The translations under genes and the position numbers were made by a program. Below, one piece after another: positions 1 to 11,545 of a stretch of 64,000 nt of DNA. The notes below the pieces were generated by a model, which was not told where the DNA came from, made no database searches, and saw nothing but the letters and a program-made list of their open reading frames with translations. Every line of letters starts with the position of its first letter. Within the stretch, counting starts at the first letter, position 1. Origin of the DNA: Spirodela intermedia (lineage: Eukaryota; Streptophyta; Magnoliopsida; Alismatales; Araceae); assembly GCA_902729315.2 (NCBI GenBank), contig LR746276.1, positions 907,169-971,168 of the forward strand. Direction: 5' to 3'.

Positions 1-489
1 ATCCTCTCGGTTTGGAGGGGGCATCCGACCGGGTGGATCCGATGCTTTTCAAGCCCCGCCCAGTTTTCGACAAGCGTCTAAAAAATGGGCTGTAAGTGGG
101 ACCCACATTCGCTCTAACATACTTCTCATGTGCAACCGAGTATGGAAATGCACATATTATGATGAGATTTTTGCTGATAAAATTTATACTTTTCTGTTAA
201 AATAATTCAGAAATGTGGCAACAGTAAATCAAATGCCAACACTCTTTCCCTCTCATTTGCCAAGGCTTGAAATGATGGGATTTGAAACAAAATCAATTAA
301 TGGAAATTTCGGAATAATTCTAATCGAATACAAAATATTTTTTTCATCCATTCTAAAAAAATCAATCATCAGTTGGGAATTAAATATTCATTAAATATAT
401 ATTCTAAAACATAAAGGTGGACATGTACGAAGAAAACTAGATAGAAGATGGGGGTTGATTTCTAATGATTTTCATTATTCATGGAATGT
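1..489. other. AT-rich flank, no gene recognised
   Basis: The first ~100 bases are GC-richer and the rest is AT-rich. No reading frame, RNA gene or repeat was recognised before the downstream LTR of the Copia element begins. Confidence 0.5.
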
Positions 490-948
490 ATCATTGATCC
501 TTTGCTAGTTGGATGAGTCATGAGGGGGTTGAATTGATTCTTATTTTTTTTATATAATTAAGTATACTATTTTTTAAAAATATTATATATATTTAAATAA
601 TTTTAAATTAATATATAAATATGAAATAACTCATACACAATTTGTGAACACATGATTTTCAGAGTGGTTTGCCCAAATTTATTTTCACCTATGTCCACTT
701 CTAAAGAGTCTATTTTGATTCAACTATTTCTGAACAAGAGATTGTGATACCTCATAGAATCTTAGAAACATGTATTCATACATCTCCTCTGTTATAAGCA
801 CACTACAAGTATTATAGCATTCTAGGTGATTGTCTTGTTGGCACACCATATGTGTCTCAACGATTCCATAGATTAACACTAGTCACATTGATAACAAGAA
901 ATTAATTTATAATGAGGTTACTACCTTCATTTGTCATTTGGTTCATCA
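490..948 (-). repeat. 3' LTR of the Copia element
   Basis: It shares long stretches with 3583..4058, including a block around 615-700 (ATATAAATATGAAATAAC, then a CACATGATTTT segment) that recurs around 3695-3760. The CACTACAAGT segment and the final CATTTG..TTCA segment are also shared. On the minus strand it begins TGATGAACC. Confidence 0.75.
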
Positions 949-1165
949 TGAGGTCTAGCCTAATTATTGGAGCATATGTTTCTTAATAATCAACTAGTCT
1001 TGTTTTATTTCTAACTATTATGCTTTCTTCATTTAATTTATTTCTATAAACCTATTTTGTATCAATCACAATTGTATCATTGAGTTTAAGCATCAACCCT
1101 CATGCTTTATTTGTTTTGAACTGTTCTAATTCTTCATGCATTATATTAATCTAATTTTCATCTAT
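949..1165 (-). pseudogene. Copia reverse transcriptase N-terminal remnant
   Basis: Minus-strand translation gives HEELEQFKTNKA, then VIDTK*VYRNKLNEES, IVRNKTRLVD and ETYAPIIRLD. These line up with the standard Copia RT opening (EEL.QF..NKVW; VIGTKWVFRNKLDE; VRNKARLVA; ETYAPVARLE). Two tryptophans are now stops. The match ends at the LTR border, so the catalytic part of RT is absent. Confidence 0.8.
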
Positions 1166-1633
1166 CAACATTTGATCAAAAATTTTGGGCTATATTTCTG
1201 AAGTAAATAAAATAAATTAGTTTTAAATTCTAAAAAATGAATGCATTCTCATTTTATCCACTAGATTTCCTATGATGTTTTTGTTTGGATGACTTGACAT
1301 TACCTTAAGAGGTTTTGAAAAGTTTTCATCTCCATGATCTACTTTTGTATAAATTTCTTTATCTTGATCATTTTTTGATTTTTCAATAATGTCTTCTTTC
1401 TCTTAAGAAACAAAAGTTTTTGATTTTTCTATGAATTCCATATAAATGAATTCTTATACAGTCAAAGTCCTTTTGTTGTTGATTTTATATCCTTTAAATT
1501 TTTCTAAGTACCATACAAAAATATTATCATCACTTCTAGAATCAAAATTATCTAAATTCTCATTGACATTGTTTAACATAAATATTTTGCACCCAAAAGG
1601 TTTGAAGCGTGATATATTTGACTTTATTCTTTT

Positions 1634-1843
1634 CTATAATTCATAGGTTTTCTTTGTGAACTTACATCTAATCAATACCCTATTCATAATATAACTCTTT
1701 GTATTTATGGCTTCAATTCTAAAGTGTTTATATAATTTACTCTTACCTAAAGTGTTTTTGATATGTCTAATAGGATTTATTTTTTCCTTCTGCAACTCCA
1801 TTTTGTTGTGGGGTTCTAAGATAAGAAAAAATGTGTGATTCAT
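1634..1843 (-). pseudogene. Copia integrase C-terminal remnant
   Basis: A 69-codon open stretch reads NKMELQKEKIN and EAINTKSYIMNRVLIR. These correspond to the conserved Copia integrase segments QQNGVVERKNR and EAVNTACYILNRV. The flanking sequence in the same element is interrupted by stops, so no functional integrase is encoded. Confidence 0.85.
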
Positions 1844-2662
1844 TTTTCATCACACATTTTAACAAATTGGAGTTGTCAAATTCAACTTTATGGTCATTTA
1901 ATATAACTTTAAATAATAAATATAAATTTATTTAGAATCCTCAAGTTAAATTTTATGAAATGTGATAATATTTCATCTTTAGAGACTAGAAATTGAGTTC
2001 ATGCACATTTAAATTTAGGAATTCAAATGTGGCTGGAGAGTTTCTTGAAAGGATCAAGTCTTAAGTTTAGAAGCTTAATATTTTTTGAGTTTATAAGTAT
2101 TACTTTTACATTTAGGAATTCAAATATATTTAAAAGTTTTAATTTAATTATCTTCTATTAACATGATATGTTTACTCATAGGAGCATATCTAAATATTTT
2201 ATTTGATGTTTTTTTCTTGTGAATGTGCGTTCACCTCTAGGTGAGAACCTATATATATTATTTAAAAATATTTTGTCTCATGTTACTTTTTATTCCTAAG
2301 AGTATATTATAATCCTTCTCTTCTAATCATAGTTGATGACTCCTCAATGACATGTTCATATTTTTCTCACTTCCACATAGCTTCAAATATTTGTTTTGGT
2401 GATCCTCACATCGTTAATTCTTTATTTTCTATCTTGAAAATTTTGGTTTTATTTTTATATTATTTTAAGTTTTTTTTGTATTATATTTTGAAGGACTTAA
2501 ATACATTAATTAACTTATCAAAAGCAAACGAAATCTCATTGTTATATAATAAGATTCAATAGATGAATCTATTTTGGTTGTAATACACAAGTTTGCGTCT
2601 TCTTCATTCGAGTTAACTTTCTCCCCACTCTATATTATTGTAATGTCCTTTGATATTTTATT

Positions 2663-3480
2663 TTCCTCTTTTTTCAATTTTGTAAGATTACCTTTAAAAT
2701 GACCTAGTCTATTGCATTCATAACAAAATTTCTTAGCTTTGTTAGAACTAATGGAGATTTAGATGAGTTTTTAAAATTTTCTCTCTTTGTATTCAATATC
2801 TTTTGAACTTATTTAGAGGGAAGAACTATAGGGTTTTCTTCATCAAAACTTAATTCACTCAAAATTATTTTTTACTTTACAATTAATACTCTTCTTTACT
2901 TGTTCCACTTATTCTTTTTTTTTACATATTCTTAGTTTATGAGTAAATAAATAACCCATCAATTTATCTAATGTCAAATGTCTTAAGTCCCCAATTTCTT
3001 TAACAAGTTTTTTTTGGTTTCTATTCTGTTGTGAGGAATGTAAAAATTGTATCATTAAACTCAAAGTTTGTAAATACTCTCCATTACATTATTAGTATAT
3101 TTATTATCTTAGTAAATCTATTGAATAAATCTTCAATAAATTCATTTTCTATCATTTTAAAAGTTTTAATTAACTACATATAATATCAATTTTGGTATCT
3201 TTGACTTCCATTGTAACTTTATAGATCACTTCTAGTTTGTCTCAAATTTATTTAGTAGTTTCATATTGTTGAATTATTTAAAATTCATTCACATAGGCAT
3301 CACATTATAATATATCCGTAATTTTTATCATTAAAAGCCTAAAATTTATACCATCTCCCTCCTTATATAAGCCCTTTTTTTATTACATTCCATACATCTA
3401 CATCAATAGGTCATATAAATATTCTCATTTTATTCTTTCTATTAAGCGTAATTTGATGATGTTAAAAGTGGAGGTCTAAT
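2663..3480 (-). pseudogene. Copia gag remnant with a degraded zinc knuckle
   Basis: At 2690-2734 the minus strand reads KKFCYECNRLGHFKGNL, a CX2CX4HX4C gag knuckle whose last cysteine has become leucine. It is followed by a lysine-rich segment. Farther upstream (about 3380-3450) the frame reads DVDVWNVIKKG, matching the N-terminal gag segment found in Copia elements. Stops interrupt the frame throughout. Confidence 0.75.
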
Positions 3481-3568
3481 AAGGAATTGCCCCTTGAGGG
3501 CTAGATTCATTAATTTTCTAGTCATGTGATCTACTTCTTTAGATTTTGTACAATCTCAACTAAGTTAA

Positions 3569-3580
3569 GATCTGATATAA
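3569..3580 (-). other. Degenerate primer-binding site of the Copia element
   Basis: On the minus strand TTATATCAGATC lies just inside the 5' LTR. It matches 9 of the 12 bases of the initiator tRNA-Met primer site TGGTATCAGAGC used by most plant Copia elements. Confidence 0.6.
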
Positions 3581-3582
3581 AT

Positions 3583-4058
3583 TGTGATTTTTTTAGTTAA
3601 TACAAATCAGGATGGGAGAGTGATTGATTATTATTTTCATTATATGTATATATATATATAATTATAGTATATATTTGAACTATATTTTTTAATTAATATA
3701 TAAATATGAAATAACTTAAGCCAAATTTGTGAGCACATGATTTTAGAATTGTTTGGTCAAACCTTTTTAGCCCATGTTCATTTTCAAGGAATTCACCTTA
3801 ATTTTATTATTCTAGTACTATAATACATCGTATTTTCTTGTGATCAAGAAACCCTTACATCACCAAACTCAGTGAGTTTGTGATACATTAGATAAATAAA
3901 CAATATTATATCTCTCATCATTGTAGACACACTACAAGTGACTGAACAATCTAGTGACTACATTGCTAGCACATGACAAATGCCTCAACAAGTTCATAGA
4001 TCACCACCTATCATTTAAAACATGGTTATTATGTCCTTCAATTATCATTTGATTCACA
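3583..4058 (-). repeat. 5' LTR of the Copia element
   Basis: Partner of 490..948. On the minus strand it starts TGTGAATCAAATG at 4058 and ends CACA beside the primer-binding site at 3583. Similarity to the other LTR is clear but interrupted by many substitutions and small indels. Confidence 0.75.
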
Positions 4059-5250
4059 TGAGTTATTGAATGATTTGAAAATAATCAAACTAATGGGGGG
4101 AGTACATAGATTTCTTTTCATGTTCATGCCCCTTTTCATTCGTTCTTAACCTGGCTTGTGAGTCTTCAAGACTTTTAGAAGAGGTAATAGAGAGTAAAGG
4201 TGCCTTAAGAAGCATCCACTATTAGCTGAAAAATATTCAATTTAATATATTGTCATAATTTAGATGAAGTAACCTTTTTATATTGGGTTGCAATGCTCAG
4301 TGATCACTTAGAAACTAGACATGTTTGATTTTAGGTCATAATAGGTCATTTTTACCATTTATAACTTGTTTTCAGTATGTGCCCAACTGAATTTACCTTA
4401 TCAAATTGACCACTTGTGCACACTAGTGGGATGTGCTTAAGTGGGCTACCTCAACCTTCACATGTCAAGCTTGGAAACTAATAATTATAAAATTATTTTA
4501 TCTTGTAAAAACTCAAGTAGCATTGAAAAACTATTTTTTCCTTATTTTATTTGAAACCTTGAATTTTCATTTAATCCAACTTGTTACACTTGTAATTTAA
4601 TTTCTGCAAGCCAAGGCTTCCCATGAAAATATTAATCTCATTAACTGAATTTCAAGGAAAAAAATATTTATTATACTAATTTGAATAAATTGACTTCTAA
4701 TCACAAGTTCTTCATAAATCATCAAATCATCATTAATTTAGTCCATAACTCAATAATATCTAGCAATTTATTTTTTCTCTCACCAGTCCATTGGTGAAAA
4801 CTAGAAGGGAAAAAGTTTCAAAGATTTATACAGATTTATTTATTTTCTTTTAATTACATAAAAAACCCCATTTTTTCATCCATGGACAAAGCTTAAACAT
4901 TATTTGGAAATGAAATATTTACTGACTATATATTCTAAAAAGAGGGTTAATTTCTTATGTTTTTTATTACCCCAACCCTCCCTTGCCGACAGCTAAAGAA
5001 GAAAAAAGCTTCGGATAGTTGGGAATTTTTACTTTTTTATTCGTACAATATTGCAATATCGGGTGGTGGGCCCGTCCATGTAGGCGATCAAATATCGTCC
5101 CAAAATGGGCCCATCCACATAACCATATATTTTATTTTATATAATTATAATTTTGAATATTCGTCCAAATCTGTCTTCCTCTTGGTTCAACCCGACCCGA
5201 TATGTGCATCAAGGCCAACCCTCCCTCTCTATCGAGACGTGGCCCGGAGT
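4059..5250. other. Intergenic, AT-rich, upstream of RPN12
   Basis: AT-rich sequence without a convincing coding frame. The last ~100 bases shift to higher GC and run into the purine-rich leader of the proteasome gene, so its promoter probably lies within about 4900-5300. No TATA box stands out. Confidence 0.5.
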
Positions 5251-5411
5251 TAGATCCATTTACTTGAGAAGCAAGAAGGAGAACGTCGCGATCGCCCTGC
5301 GGCGGAGGGGCGGAGAAGGAGGCGGCGCGAGGCCCGCGGCTGAGAGAGGGGGAGAAAAAGAGAGTGGGGGTGGTGGGGGTTGTGGAGGCGTTGGAGGTCA
5401 GGGTTTCGGCG

Positions 5412-8400
5412 ATGGATCCACGGCTGACGGAGGTGACACAGCTGTTTGGACGGTTCAAGGCCGCCTTCGTGAGGAGCGATTTCTCATCCTGCGACAAGTT
5501 GCTCTCCCAGCTGAAGGTATTTCTTAATATTTATTACTATTTTTTTTTCTTTTATTCCGGGGCGAGGGAAGACCAGCGTGATGCACGTAAACCCAATTTG
5601 ATGGGTAAATCTGGAGAATACAAACTAGTCGTGACGCTGGGTCTTAGAAGGATGTTTGCGTCAGCGATGATTTTATGTGACGATGTGTTTTGGTCATTTT
5701 TTTGATGAGAAAGGGTCTCCGCGTGAATTTGTTCTCGCGCTTAGTGTTTGCTTCTTTTGGCGGTGAAATCTGTTTGGATTATCCAGGAAATTCGGTTAGG
5801 TCCACGTAACTACTGCTAAGTCTTCGATTTATAGGCGGAAATACTCTCCCTTGTGGGTAAGGTTGCCATTCTTTGGCTAAATGAGGTGCATTTCTGCAGT
5901 GGAAGAATGGGTTAAGTTGGTCGAATTTTTTTCATGTTCTCATATTGCCTGATCTGGAGAGTGGTTATCAGGTAGTGTACCGGGTACAAGGACACATTTC
6001 ACAATGATGTTTTGTTCCTGTTTCATCTAAAAGATCACACCCTACGGCATGATTCTGTTTTTAATCGGGAGACATTAAGCTCGAATTTCTATCAAGAGGA
6101 AGAAGAGTCGAGGAAAAAACATTTCTCAAATAGCTCAGTGCCATCATTGAAAAGAATCATCAAACGAGAATGAAAGAGCTGTGACACACCTTTTTGGACG
6201 ACTTGATGGAGATAAGCCATAATGCCGATATTATTTTTCGTTCCCAGTAAATTGATCTGCTATAAACGTTGCCTTACCACTGTTGAAGCAAGGATAGTTG
6301 TCTTTTAAAACAGATTGGTCAAATACTCTGTGACTTGGACTCAAACCCTTGTTCAGCGTGCTAATGTAGTTGGAATGCTTCAACAGCTGACATTCAACTA
6401 GTTTTTTTCCTCCAAAGAAAGAGGGGACTGCATGCCTTGTGGTAATTGAGGACAAATTAAAGAACCACAACACATTGCTGATGTTGAAATATTAAGGCGC
6501 AGAAGATAGTCATGTGTAAAGTTTTGAACGGTGGATTTTCTTGAACTTTTTAACTAGAATGCTCAATTTTCCCTAGTACATCATATGGATGTTCCATACG
6601 ATGCCTTCTTCACTAGACAAACGTTAACTTGAAAACTTGGAATTTTTTAGATAGAAAAGTTGTAAGGAGTGTGGCAAAATAGAAGTTGACACTATACCAA
6701 TTGGTGCTAGATGAATTTTATTCGAAGCAGTCATTACTATGTTGAATAACCACTTTCAGAATTTTTCAAAGTCTTGCACCTCAATTTGGAGAGAGTTTTG
6801 GGTGTTAGGGGGCCACATTATTCAATGTTAGATTCCTAGTTGATCGTTTTTATTCTCTTCTTGTTCGGTTTAGTCACATAGTCAACAGATAAGTGTTAGA
6901 AAATTTACTTCAAAATGATATATGTGATGATGTTGACATAGTTTTGTCTCAATTCATTGAAAGGAACTGATAAACTCGTAAAATATGAAAAATGATTGGG
7001 CTGTGGGGGTGGGATGACAAAGGTCTATATTTGGTAAATATCATGTATCATATCATTGAAGCAAATATGGTGAATGATACCAAGGTCTGATGAATGATAT
7101 TTCCCAAATATGGACCTTTGTCACCTGACTCCCATGGCCCAATCATTTTTCCTATTTTACGAGCTTATCAGTTCGTTTTGATAAATTGGGACAAAATTAT
7201 GTCAACATCATCATATATATCATTTTGAAGCAAAATTTCTAACACTTATCTGTTGACTATGCAAGAAGAGAGTAAAAATGGTCAACTAAGAATCTAACAT
7301 TGAATAATGTGGCCCCCTAACATCCAAAACTCTCTCTAACTTGAGGTGTAAGACTTTGAAAAATTCTGAAAGTGATTATCCAACATAGTAATGGCTGCTT
7401 CGAATGAAATTCATTTAGCACTAATTGATATAGTGTCAACTTCTATTTTTCCACACTCCTTAGAACTTTCCTATCTAAAAATTTTCAAGTTTTCAGGTTA
7501 ATGTTTGTCTAGTGAAGAAGGCCCAAGGTATGATGAGCCATTAGAGACTTAAAGTCTACTGGTTTGTAAATTTACAGTTCTCTCTATTGGCAGTCAACGC
7601 TGACAATATTTAGATACTGGTAAATTTTAGTTTTTAATGACATAAACAAAGCATATAGTTGTTAAGGAGCTGCTGGTACCCCTCCTCCTCCTAGAAAAGG
7701 GGAGGAGAAGGTAGCCTTGGCTCCATATTTTTTTCAAAACGAAGTCTTATCAGCCTATTGGCTAATACTTCAGTATGGTTTCTGCTCTTATTGTGTCACA
7801 TGGTGTTTTCATGTCTGTTTATTTACTATTATATTATTTTCCATATCCTTTTCTTCGCATTTTTTTCTGAAAGGTTGTGAAAATGGTTGGGCGACTTTAT
7901 CTAACCTTTTGTTATGTTTGAAGGTACTGTTGACAAAGTTTCCAAGCCTTCCACCATCGTTTCAGGAGTCACCTAATGCTATTCAGGAGCTGACAATTGC
8001 AAGTAAGGCATTCTCTACAAATTAGGGAGTAATGTTCTTCCAGGCTCCTACCTTTTACCTTTGGCGCAGATACTCGTTGATTGAAAACTAAAGGAGGGGG
8101 TAATCTTCTCACTACAGATCAATAAGCCTCTGGCAGCCTTGGTTTGAATGGATCTGGTCCTAATCTGGTTCACTTGAAGTTAATCCCAGTTTGGTTCGAC
8201 TCCAATCATCCTAATGCCACAAGTGGGTGGGAGAATATCAGTCTCCATGGGATGCTAATGTACATTGACCCACAATCCTCTTTCCGTTTTCAGCCTCAGG
8301 AAACACACAAGACCTTAATTTTTTTTTCACCTTTTTGTTGCAATTCCCCAGTCAGAGTCTTTATCACCGAGTGAAGGGGCTTCGTCTGAACTATATAATT

Positions 8401-10183
8401 CTTGCAAACCCTTTGCCTTTCTTTGAAATTCTTTTCAGATGATTTACATGACTGTCTTTTGTAATTATATCTCCATTTTTCTGGAGTCATCTTTACTTAT
8501 GTTTAATGTAGCTTCTATACTTGCTGTTTTATAAAGATTTCTGGTTATCCACTTTTGTAGCTGTCGATATTACATTTTCTGAAGCCCTGAATGTCTACTC
8601 TTTTTCCGATCCTTCTTCTGGAGGGAAAGAACTTTCATCCTCTGTTTTTATGAGCAATTTACAGTCATTGGTTATTCTTGATGAAATTTCGTGTTGCATG
8701 TTTCATGCTTTTCTAGCTTTCCAGTTTTTAATGAACTCTTGTTTGTGACAAATTTTCAGGAGATATATACGAGCATGCTGTCGTTCTAAGTGTGAAGACT
8801 GAAGATCAAGATGCCTTTGAGAGGGATTTCTTCCAGTTGAAGCCTTACTATACAGATACTAGGTAATTATGCTTTTCCCATCTGAAAGCTTAGCTTCTTT
8901 GGCTACTTTTGTTGGGTTCTACCTTGGCTATGATGCGTCATGCAATTTGATTTCCATACAAAGAACTGTCCATAATGTGGATATCATGCAAGCTTTATTA
9001 ACATGAATCGGTTGTATGGGTCCCATGCACACTCTTTCCTTGATGATTTCTCTAATCTCCTATTTGTATCATGGGTTGACTTGTTCTTCATCAAGCCAAG
9101 GTCCTTTTTCTTTGTGCTCTTATTTAATACGTGGATTAATCTTGACAAATGTAAGGGCTTTATATCAAACCATTTATGTGGTATTCAAGAGCTCTGGATC
9201 TTGATTCTTTGTGAAGAATATGTTTCTGATCGGGAGGAGGAGAGTTGGGGCTACTTTATCAAGCTGAACGCCTTTCTTTCTTTCTTTCTTTGGGTGGTTG
9301 TGTGGGAGGACTGGGCCATGTAGAGTGAAACGGGCACCATTAAGAGGAAAAACATGCGGTTTAGAGCTGGGATCTGGATCATCTAGGATGTGGTATTCAA
9401 GCATCAGAAAACTTGCGGTCTAGCGCACTGAAGAACGAGAGAAAGGGAACCCAGCAGCTGGAATCGTAACTTTTCAGTGGAATTGCGTCTAGTTTGCCTT
9501 GTCAAGAATAGGATGTCTAACCGAGCTTGATAAGAATGGAAATTGGAAATGATCTATATACCACAATAAATGGCAAATCATCTGACAGTGCCAAGAATTT
9601 AACAAGGAAGAACTTTATATGTGGTCATTAACGATTTTTCCTAGACAAGTTTAGAGAGGGGTCCTCCTTGAATTGTTGCTTTCTGTTCTTAATGTGCATT
9701 GGGGTGCCTATCAGGTTTCTTCTGTTCAGTGCCTTCTTATCAAAGTTACTTCATGCATTTTCTAGCATAATTAAGCGTTAATCTTCAGCACTAACTGCGT
9801 TCGTGGCTTGGTTTATTCAGCGGGATCATCCCCCCATCTCCTCAGGAGTACCCGATCTTGGGGCTTAATCTTCTGAGGCTCCTGGTCCAGAATAGAATCG
9901 CAGAATTCCACACAGAGCTTGAGCTGCTTCCGACAAGTGCATTGGAGAACCCTTGCATTAAGTACGCCGTGGAGCTGGAACAGTCGTTCATGGAGGGTGC
10001 CTACAATAGGGTCTTGAGCGCCAGGCAGGCTGTTCCACATGAGAGCTACGTCTATTTTATGGATCTTCTTGCAAAGACCGTCAGGTATTATTAATTATTA
10101 TTATTATTTTTAATTTTATGCATAGATTATGATCGCCCATTTGTATGCCTATGGTTTTTCTTTTAATATTTCAGAGAATGTGG

Positions 10184-10223
<40 letters not shown>

Positions 10224-10747
10224 AGGGATGAAATAGCTGGTTGTAGCGAGAAGGCTTATGATCATCTGTCCATTGCTGATGCAAAGAAGATTCTGATGTT
10301 CTCCTTGGATCAAGATCTTGCGACCTACATCTCGGAGGTAAATCTTCCTATCAACTGTATTGTATTGAGAGAAATGTGTCCGTTAATCACACGGGTTAGG
10401 CTCGTATCCCGTCTGGTGCCATTGACCAGAGTGTTAATCACGTGGCTCGTTACTAAGATTTGAGGATTTTACTGAAATATTCCATTAGTATTATATATAT
10501 ATATTAATTTCATAAATTTTAATCTAACCCACTAGAAACCAGTCTACCAGGGGTATCTTCCACCAGTTCCGATTCTCACTAGGCCCAAATCTCTTGCATG
10601 ATACAGGAGCGCCCCGAGTGGGAGATCAGAAGCGGCTGTGTGTTCTTCCAGAAGGCGAGGGAGTCGGCCCCCAGCAAGGAGATACCTTCCCTGCAGCTTA
10701 TCAACCAGACCCTGAGCTATGCCAGAGAACTGGAGAGGATCGTCTAG
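5412..10747 (+). CDS. RPN12: 26S proteasome non-ATPase regulatory subunit RPN12 (PSMD8-like)
   Basis: Six exons: 5412..5516, 7924..8002, 8760..8862, 9821..10084, 10226..10337, 10607..10747. They join in frame to 267 residues, the length of Arabidopsis RPN12a as I recall it. The protein starts MDPRLTEVTQLFGRFK and ends LSYARELERIV. Conserved blocks include VLLTKFPSLPPSFQ, IYEHAVVLSVKTEDQDAFER, FFQLKPYYTDT, EYPILGLNLLRLLVQNRIAE and QSFMEGAYNRVL. RPN12 is a PCI-domain subunit of the regulatory-particle lid and acts in ubiquitin-dependent protein degradation in cytosol and nucleus; the C-terminal half here carries the PCI-type region. All introns have GT/AG ends. The 2.4 kb first intron holds a large foldback repeat, and intron 4 ends in a CT microsatellite that serves as the polypyrimidine tract. 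The frame shows no lesion and should be functional. Confidence 0.96.
6603..7521. repeat. ~0.92 kb foldback (inverted repeat) inside RPN12 intron 1
   Basis: The left arm (about 6603-7045) is the reverse complement of the right arm (about 7092-7521), roughly 90% identical by eye, with a ~45 nt loop. Matching blocks include CCTTCTTCACTAGACAAAC at the outer ends, TAGGGGGCCACATTATTCAA mid-arm, and GACAAAGGTC near the loop. The left arm has one extra stretch of about 13 nt. No coding capacity was seen. It looks like a foldback or MITE-type element; no family or target-site duplication was identified. Confidence 0.85.
10183..10222 (+). repeat. (CT)n microsatellite at the RPN12 exon 5 acceptor
   Basis: About 18-20 uninterrupted CT units end only a few bases before the TTTCAG acceptor of exon 5 (exon begins 10226). 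It therefore forms the polypyrimidine tract of this 141-nt intron. Confidence 0.9.
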
Positions 10748-11545
10748 GCCAGAGCCCTCCTCCAGACGGGTCCGTATTCCCTTTCTTTTCTTTTTCCCTC
10801 CATGTAAGTCGATTCAAGATAGTTTTCGATTTCGTTACTCGGTGTTCTTTCTTAGGTGTTTTCACCGCTTCGGATTCAGTCAAGATGACCGGGTAATGGT
10901 TGACCCTAATCACATATCATGGTCTGGTGGAATATGTTGGTCCAAGTGTTCTTAATGACTCCTGCCCCGTCGATTCTTGTATCCGCGGTTTTATCTAGGT
11001 TCTTTTCGGAATTTCAGACTTAATTGAGATGATGGATGAGGGTTGACCCACATCAATGTATGGTCTGGTTGATTGTGATGGTGCGAGTGTTCCTAATATC
11101 TCCCGCCCCAGCCCCAGTCAAAGGGGGTTCCTTTCTTGTATGTTACGATCAGATGGTCTTTAATCCGTTGACTTGGGTTTTATCCGTAGTTTCACCATTT
11201 CAGACTCGATCTCAGTGGCTGGGTGGTGCTTGACCCTGTCTAACGATGTGGCGTTCTTGCCTACTCTCTTGCCCAGTCAACGGCTGTTGTCGATAAGGTG
11301 CCCTTGATTCAGTGCTCTTGTTCGTGCCATGAGATGAAGCTGTTTTCGAAGGAAGTCCACGGAGCGTTGACTTGTGGAAGAAAAAGAATCAACTGATGTG
11401 GCCCGTGAAATTTACAGTGGCTGATCAGATTGATGATCTCTGTTCAGCCCAAGCGGCGAGAGGAGGATGAATTCGTAATGTCTCGGGCTGAGAAAAAAAC
11501 AGAAAAAATAGAGAACAGAGGCTCTGTTTGATTGGGCGGATCAGA
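10748..11545. repeat. RPN12 3' flank with a degenerate three-unit tandem repeat
   Basis: This tract separates the convergent RPN12 and CSLD genes. Between about 10852 and 11300 three diverged units of 120-190 bp follow one another. Each has a TTTC..TTCAGA/GGATTC opening, a GGTTGACCC or GCTTGACCC core, and a GTTCTTAATG or GTTCCTAATA segment followed by CCTGCCCCGTC, CCCGCCCCAG or TTGCCCAGTC. No coding frame was recognised. It probably includes the 3' UTRs of both genes. Confidence 0.55.

Larger units (their letters stand above)
490..4058 (-). mobile_element. Decayed, internally deleted Ty1/Copia LTR retrotransposon
   Basis: Two similar ~470 bp blocks in direct orientation flank minus-strand remnants in Copia order: tRNA-primer site, gag with a zinc knuckle, integrase, then the start of reverse transcriptase. 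All frames carry stops and frameshifts, so the element is dead. Most of RT and all of RNase H are missing: the RT homology stops directly at the 3' LTR, which implies an internal deletion of about 1.5 kb or more. LTR ends were placed by eye where similarity stops, with TG at the outer end. No target-site duplication was identified. Divergence between the LTRs is high, so the insertion is old. Confidence 0.8.
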
